Assembly: GCA_928212115.1 (NCBI GenBank)
Contig: CAKMRJ010001112.1
Span: forward strand, 408,360,714-408,424,713
Direction: 5' to 3'
Origin: Lactuca virosa
Taxonomy: Eukaryota; Streptophyta; Magnoliopsida; Asterales; Asteraceae
Length of the DNA stretch: 64,000 nucleotides
Shown: one piece after another, positions 57,908 to 64,000 of the stretch
Layout of the letters: each line of letters starts with the position of its first letter
How positions within the stretch are numbered: the first letter of the stretch is position 1
Notes under the pieces: generated by a model
What the model saw: the letters and a program-made list of their open reading frames with translations, nothing else
Databases searched by the model: none
Told to the model about the DNA's origin: nothing
Made by a program: the position numbers and the translations under genes

Positions 57908-60900
57908 TCAGTTATCAAGTTTTAAGAACTTGATCAGAATCCACCAAAACTTTATGATATTCTCCAACCATGTGATCCTTATTAAAATTTCGAACTTGAC
58001 TTCGGCAGTCGTGTGCTTTGATCTTTCAACTGCGGTTCGACAAATTTCAAGCTGCTTCCTTGTGAGGCGATTCATGGCAGTCATAGGAATGAAGTATTTG
58101 ATTTTATCGACCTTCCTTTTGAAAATGACTCCGAGCTCAGGGAAGTTTGTTGCACCTAGGGATCTTTCTTGATAACCTTCGGTAGGCATTGGTGCAGGAT
58201 CAAGTGGTGGTAGATCGAACTTTTTAGCAATTGTGGGGTAGATGTCTGCATCGATTTTTGTAAAGTCACAGACGGTTTCCCTCAGAAATGTGCTCGCCCT
58301 TTCAAGTGCTATCTTCATATTCGGATACTTCTCGCTTTTGTTTTCGAACACCTTTGCTATCAGGAAGACTTCTTTTGGATTCATACATGGGAAGTCAGCT
58401 TGGGTGCGTACATAGTCCTGATTCCTTCTTGTAAGCGTGTATTGAATGAAGTCAGCTTTCATGAATTTCCGGGGCTTAAAGCTCTTGACTGCGGATGGTC
58501 TATCATTAGACCATATTTTCTCTATGGAAGAAGCATGTTTAGCATAGAAACGGTTGAGTCTTTCGAATTCCATAGGCAGTCTCTTGTGATCAGGCAGGCT
58601 ACAGTCAAACTGCTCAAATACAGTGAAGTACTTGGCATTTGGGGATATTGGAACATCCCAGTAACCATCAGAAGGGGGTTCAACATAGGTAAGGTAGGGT
58701 TTGTAGTCATCATCCAGCAGTCTTCGGTGGGATTGATCCAGGAATTGATTAAGGATTCATCCATAGTAATGTCGAATCCGTTTTCTCTCCAGAGGAGTTC
58801 AACAAACTTGGCTGCTTTCCAATCTGCTTTCTTCTGTTTCGTAGTGGGAGATTTGTCGGAGAGTTGTCGGAGTGTTGGATGCAAGATTCTTGAAGTGGGG
58901 AAGAGTCTCCGGTCGCTCAGAAGAACTTTCTTGAATGATTTTGTGTTGCGGTGGAGACTGATGAGGTGGTGATTGATGAGGTGGTGATTGATGCGGTGGT
59001 GTTTGATGCGGTGGTGTTTGATGCGGTGATGGTTGCGGTGAGGGAATTTTTTCAGTTATGATGAGGGGGATCCTTTGGTGAGAGACGATGTTTGATTGAT
59101 GGTCTTCATCACTTCCCCCTCTTGAGGAATGCAACACCGGAGCATCCTCAAGCTATTGTTTGAGACCATCAACTTTGGCACATACCTTATGGAATTGAGC
59201 TTTAAGAACATCAGCCAGTTGCTGATTGTTTGGGATGACAGTGTTGAAAAGGAGTCGATGAATCTCCTTTGTGAGTTGAAGAATCTCCGGGCCATGAAAA
59301 TTTGACGATAAAGATCGTTGAAGTCTGTTGATTGTGGATTGAAGAACTAAGATGGTGGACTCATAAGCAGTGTGAGTTTCTGCTATCAGCTTTTGGGAGT
59401 GAGTAGATTGGTCAGCAATGGCTGCTTGTAAGTCTGTCTTGATTGCGGATACCTCAGAGATGTGGCGCTCCACAGCAGCCATGAATTGCTTGTGATCAGC
59501 TTGGCGACTTGTATCCAGGGATCGGATTCCCATTTCAACTTTCAGGGAAATGCGCTCAGCAGCCAGTCTTTCACGGGTTTCCAATCTTTCAATTCGTTCA
59601 ATTAAGGACTGCGGTCCTGGAGTGTCTTCAGGTTGCGGTTGAGTGGGTTTGACCGCAGCTAGGATTTGGTCTACTTTGGCTTGTAGACTCAGAAACTCTT
59701 TTTCTGGACACAGCCATCTTCTTTTTCTTCTTCTTCTCTTTAGGCTTGGAGGTTGAGTGGTGAGAGCCACTAGATTCTTCTTCTTCATCAAACATCATCA
59801 AATCATCATCAGAAGGGTTAGGTTGATTTACCTCATTGAGATCGACATCGTCGAATCCGAAGGTAGGAGCAGAGCTAACTTCGATTGCAGTTCCCTCTTC
59901 TTGAGAATCTCGAACAGTTGGAGTGGGAGTTGGAGGGAGCTTAGATGTACCTTCACCACCATGAGTGGACTGAGCCTTGCGGATCGTCTCAGCCATTTCG
60001 GTCATCCACTCTTGTACTTTGAGAATGGTGGCTACGGTATTAGCATTGTTGATTGCGTCCGCCCAATACTTGGCTACGGATTGGATCTCCTGTTGTTTTT
60101 GTTGAAGTTGTTTGATTTGCTGATCCTTCCTTGCTTGAAATGCCCTACGGAAAGCGGCATATTTCTTGACATCGGAGTCAGATACCGGAGTGTAATGTAA
60201 CCATGAGTCATTCGACCCATCACCGTCAAATCCTTGGAAACGCACCGAGGTGTCCCTCGGGTCCACGGATCCTTGCACATTAGTGCTCACCGTGCCTAAA
60301 CCACCTGTAAAAGATGTAAGCAGAGTAGGATTTCCTGAGCTTCCTCGGTCTCCTTGACCAGTGGTCAAGTCTGGCCTCGGCTCAGTTCTGGCAAAGGCTG
60401 AAGAAGTGCCTTGCGGTTGGGAAGGTGTTTGTAGTGTTTGGGTTACATACAAAAGTATGGAGTTCAACTCCTCAGGAGAAAAGAAGTGTAGACGGGAAGC
60501 CCTGGAGACCTTAGGGCGAGAACCAGTTCCATCCCCTTGGGAGTGAGCTGGGGGTGAGTCTCCACGTTGAGATGAAACAGACTCACTTTCTGAGTCTGAG
60601 TGGAATTCGATTGTGGTATTGAATGGGTCTGCGGCCACCCCAAGGACAACCGGAGCCTTTTGAGAGGCTTCAGTCTCAGTCCGGTCACGCATTTGGTCTG
60701 TGGGATTGGTTTTTTCTTTTCTTAAGGATGGAGATGGGTTGTGCATCCTCATCAGAATCACTCACAGAGGGAGAGTGAGGTTGATGTTCGGATGATTCGT
60801 CATCTGAGGGCACAGTTTGTATGATCTTTCTTTTCTTTGAGGGTTCAGCTTGTTTGGGAGTATCTTTCTTCTTTGGAGTTCTTTTTTTCTTGGAGACGTT

Positions 60901-61992
60901 GCGGGGGCCTTGATGGGCTGAGGCTAACTTCTTTTGTCTTTGTGACAGATTGGAAAAAGTGGTGGAGGATGGGACTGCGGTACTACCAGGAGTGGTGAGT
61001 GCGGTTGTGGCTTGTAGAGGCGGGGTAGAAAGGTATGGGCTAATACCTTCCGTAGCCTCGATATGGTCTGTGACTTCAGGGGTTTCAAGACCAAGGGAAG
61101 ATAGGATGTGGACTGGTAGTCGTCTGATGGGTCCAAAAATAGATTGATCAGTAGAGGGATTGTACCTTTTCAGATCTTTGGTGATGAAGAGATTGGTGTC
61201 GTTGCCCATGCTAAATCCTGCATCCGCATGAAGATCTGAGATGCAAAGAGACCAAAACCTAGCAAAAGTGAGTTCGGTAGGGTTTTCTCTTGGACTCTCT
61301 TTGGGAATGTACTGCAAGAAGTCATCCCATAGTATCTGACCGTAGTTAACGTCGTGGCCAGTAAAAATGCTCCACACCAGCTCCAAAAGTTTGAGACCCA
61401 TATTATCAGTGCCTCCGGTTCGGCCTGATAGACTGCGGATGACAAAGTGACAAAAGAATTGCCACACCGCAGGCAACTGATTTTTCTTGAACTCGCCTAT
61501 TCCTTTGATTTTCTTCTGGTAACCCATTTGGTATAGAGCAGAGAGAATGTCCGCCATGCTTGGAGTAAAAACCTTGGTGGAAGGATGAACAAGCAGATTG
61601 ATGGCATTGAGGAATTTTTCTTTGTTCAGAATGACCAAAGAATCATTCACCAAATTGAGATGCACCTCTTGAAGATTTTCGAGGGGTCTATATGCAGAAA
61701 AGGCACATTTGAATAGAGTTGAGAGGGGAACCACATCTGTGAATGAATCGAAGGGGCCAAACAGGGGGTGATTGTTCAGAAACTTGATCATTAGCTTGAT
61801 CGGAGCATTGTAGGAGGAATGCTCTTCAAACACAGCCCTAAAATTGCTTGAAGCAATCGTAGGCATTTGGTTTCTTGTTGCAGAATCAGAGCCAGTTGGG
61901 TTTGCAGAGGCAGAGGCCTTGGAGAGTTTCTTCGAAACGCCGGATTTCACCATTTTTGAGAGTTTGAGGAAGGTTGCAGAAACAGAGTGCAA
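57908..61992 (-). pseudogene. Large extra ORF downstream of pol in E5, broken by frameshifts
   Basis: Six overlapping minus-strand frames (61992-60685, 60761-59628, 59791-59153, 59137-58799, 58884-58522, 58573-57908) appear to be one reading unit of about 1,360 codons with about five shifts. In order: a globular domain (about 45-300); Lys-rich nuclear-localisation-like patches (KKKRTPKKK); a Ser/Asp-rich acidic segment; a Gln/Lys coiled coil (QIKQLQQKQQEIQS); a further acidic and Lys-rich stretch; a second coiled coil; a PPHQS minisatellite; and a C-terminal globular part. Its place between RNase H and the LTR is that of the Sirevirus envelope-like gene. I see no signal peptide or clear membrane span, so an envelope function is not supported. 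No named domain is recognised. Confidence 0.65.
58945..59040. repeat. 12-15 bp coding minisatellite
   Basis: Repeats of TGATGNGGTGGTGT(T) encode PPHQT/PPHQS units in the extra ORF. Confidence 0.8.
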
Positions 61993-62792
61993 GAAAGATG
62001 GAGAGTAGGTTCGATGTTCAGAAAGCGTAAACTTTTCTTGGGGAAGAAGATGGGGTTTTATAGTGGGGGTTTTGGAACGGTAAATGATTTTTACCCTAGG
62101 TGAAATAAGATAAGGTAAAAACGTTTGGGTGTTTTTCTTCGATTGGGAAATGAAATCTCAGCCACAGATTAATAAGAGGTTTTAATCTATTTTTCGAGAT
62201 TTACCAAAAAGGGTTGGCATTTAATGAAGTGTCAGTCAAAAATGTCACGTCTGAAGAACGTGTGGTGAGGGTGGGTTTAATCCGTTGTGTAAAGGGGAAG
62301 GTGTAACACATTGGACGTGTTGGGGGTATTGGAAGGGACAGCTTAAAAGATTTATTTATGGAAAAACGTTCTTTTTGTCATCATACCTAAAATAGGTCTG
62401 ACACAAGGTTTATTCAAAAAGGGAAATGGGACAGTTACACAAAGAATGTTTTTTTTAATGATTTTCTTATTTAATGAAGGATCATTAAATAGCACACCAT
62501 GAATCAAGAATTAATGAAACAGTTTAGAAAACAATCAATGTGGTTGCGGATTGAGATTTCATTGCGGATGGATCATTTGTCATTGCGGATCATTGGATGA
62601 CTGCAGTAGAAGAACTGAGGAGAACACTTGAACAAAAAATTAGTAACAACAAACAATAAGGACCATTGAGAGATAAATATGATATATGGTCGCGGTACAT
62701 AGACTGCGGTACACAGGATATACCAAAACCATCTATCATAAGTAACTTCAGTTAGGACCGCAACAGAGACCAAGGATGGTCTGCGGTACCTA
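61993..62792 (-). other. E5 spacer between pol and the extra ORF
   Basis: No ORF of note. Contains several TGCGGAT/TGCGGT words and a small hairpin CACGT-CTGAAGA-ACGTG at about 62247-62263. Confidence 0.5.
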
Positions 62793-63059
62793 TCAATTCA
62801 AAAAGAATTGTGGGTCCGGATTCATCATTCCTAACATTTGTAAGAAACTGTTGAGTTTTGTAGAGTCAAGTGCCTTTGTGAATACATCAGCAATCTCTTC
62901 ATGAGTATGGACAAAAATAAGTTCAATGTTACCTTTCATAATGTGGTCTTTGATGAAGTGATACCGTAGTTCAATATGCTTTGTTTTGGAGTGCTGAATT
63001 GGATTGTGAGAAATCGCTATAGCACTTTCAGAGTCACAGTAAATTGGTATCCGCAACAT
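62793..63059 (-). pseudogene. RNase H end of E5 pol
   Basis: 88 codons with IPIYCDSESAIAI, HIELRYHFIKDH and EEIADVFTKAL, the usual end of copia RNase H. It is separated from the upstream frame by an in-frame TGA near 63066, at a place where the family usually has a Gly codon (GGA), so a single base change could explain it. Confidence 0.85.
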
Positions 63060-63065
63060 TCTGTA

Positions 63066-64000
63066 TCAGTAGTCCATAAGTTGTGTTTTCATCCATAAGA
63101 CTTGTGAACAACAGCTGGCTGCGGCCACATATTCAGCTTCTGCGGTAGACAATGATACACAACTTTGTTTCCTTGATGACCAGCTGACGAGTCTTCCACC
63201 CAGAAATTGACATCCACCGGAGGTGCTTTTTCGATCTAGTCTGCATCCGGCATGATCCGCATCAGTTAATGCCTGTAGGCTGAAATCATTCCCTGCGGGG
63301 TACCATAAGCCAAGAGTCTTGCTACCCTTTAAGTATCTTAAAATCTGCTTGGCTGCGGTCATGTGTGACATTTTTGGGTCAGCCTGGTACCTTGCGCATA
63401 CACCTGTTGCAAAGACGATGTCTGGACGGCTTGCGGTGAGGTACATCAATAAGCCAATGATACCTCTATAAGTCTTGTGATCCACTGATTCGCCAGAGGG
63501 ATCAGCAGATATCTTATATCCGAAGGCCATAGGGACCTTAGCCGAAGAACAATTGTCCATTGAATATTTCTTTAACAGTTCAGTGGTGTATTTCTCCTGA
63601 TGAATGAATATCCCTTGAGGGACTTGTTTCACTTGAAGACCTAGAAAGAAGTTAATCTCTCTATTCATGCTCATTTGGAAATTGTTGGTCATGAGCTTAG
63701 CGAATTCATCCACCATTTTTTGATCAGTTGATTCGAAGATGATATCACCCACATATATTTGTACAAGCATAAGGTGATCACCATTTGCTTTTCTAAATAA
63801 AGTGGGATCAATCACTCCTCTTTTGTATCCGGACGAGACAAGAAATTCAGAGAGAGTCTCGTACCATGCTCTTGGGGCTTGCTTTAGACCGTAGACTGCT
63901 TTTTCAAGCTTGTAGCAGTGGTCTGGGAATTCAAGACTTTCAAAGCCCAGAGGTTGCTGAAGATAAACCTCCTCTTTTAATTCACCATTGAGAAAAGCAC
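63066..64000 (-). pseudogene. Reverse transcriptase and RNase H of E5, catalytic Asp lost
   Basis: Open to the window edge. From the edge: AFLNGELKEEVYL, KAVYGLKQAPRAW, then VQIYVGDIIFEST, where the family has YVDD: the first catalytic aspartate is Gly (codon near 63747). It continues with FFLGLQVKQ, YLTASRPDIVFA, ILRYLKGS, DADHAGCRLDRKSTSG and STAEAEYVAAA. The style of these motifs is Sirevirus-like copia. The RT would be inactive even without the stop at 63066. The upstream part is beyond the window. Confidence 0.9.

Noticed and set aside
58400..58972. 190-codon plus-strand ORF
   Set aside because: Antisense to the extra ORF of E5; composition follows the complementary frame.
57908..61992. 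Calling the extra ORF a retroviral envelope gene
   Set aside because: Position fits, but no signal peptide, cleavage site or clear membrane anchor is visible.

Overview
The window is nuclear DNA from a flowering plant, most likely lettuce or a close Asteraceae relative. The organism call rests on repeat families I recognise as lettuce-like: LTRs carrying iterated short palindromes such as ACTCGGCGAGT, GTGTGCGGCCGCACAC and CCACGACGTGG, and a chromovirus LTR that starts TGTCACACCCCGAAACCGG. I see no rRNA, tRNA, CRISPR or bacterial-style operon structure. A run of ten N at 23673-23682 is an assembly gap. All family calls, counts and alignments below were made by eye.

Layout. 1-1807: 3' end of a plus-strand Ty1/copia element whose LTR ends in a perfect inverted copy of its own first 113 bases. 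1808-4825: degenerate repeats, two N-rich/coiled-coil ORFs of unknown origin, CT-rich low-complexity DNA and a decayed tandem repeat. 4831-17912: a complete minus-strand Ty3/gypsy Tekay/Del-type chromovirus (TSD TACCA) with a 3.1-kb probable solo LTR nested in its 3' LTR (TSD TTAAG); its pol is broken by frameshifts and a stop. 17971-20500: 5' LTR, PBS and leader of another gypsy element. 20501-23672: 3' part of a minus-strand copia element, up to the gap.

23683-30534 and 36680-about 47860 are two copies (A and B) of one host segment. Copy A holds the only intact host gene in the window, a five-exon minus-strand gene (24576-26311) for a DEK_C plus SWIB-domain chromatin protein of 375 residues. 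It faces the last two exons of a possible plus-strand gene for a small tail-anchored-like membrane protein (23683-24304). Copy B holds a second SWIB gene that lost exons 3-5 and has a 7.7-kb gag-only copia element (37291-45005, TSD TAGGT, nearly identical LTRs) in exon 1. Each copy also carries relic exons of an unidentified plus-strand gene. A and B differ by clean MITE insertions: a Harbinger-like one in A and a hAT-like one in B. Between A and B lies a pol-bearing copia element (30541-36679) truncated at both ends, so the rearrangement that made the duplication probably passed through it.

49870-55240 is AT-rich DNA made of tandem Helitron-like copies, followed by a Stowaway-like fragment. 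55430-64000 is nested copia LTR DNA and a Sirevirus-like minus-strand element: RT/RNase H (with YVGD replacing YVDD), a large broken extra ORF of roughly 1,360 codons after pol, and a 1.24-kb 3' LTR.

The most unusual signal is in the non-coding parts of the copia family at 1-1807, 20501-23672, 30541-36679 and 37291-45005. These carry many hairpins in which a short apical sequence is conserved while the stems have unrelated sequences that still pair. There are at least four hairpin classes. They are shared by the pol-bearing and gag-only elements, in the gag leader and in the 3' spacer, which fits a cis-acting RNA or DNA signal used by a non-autonomous/autonomous pair.
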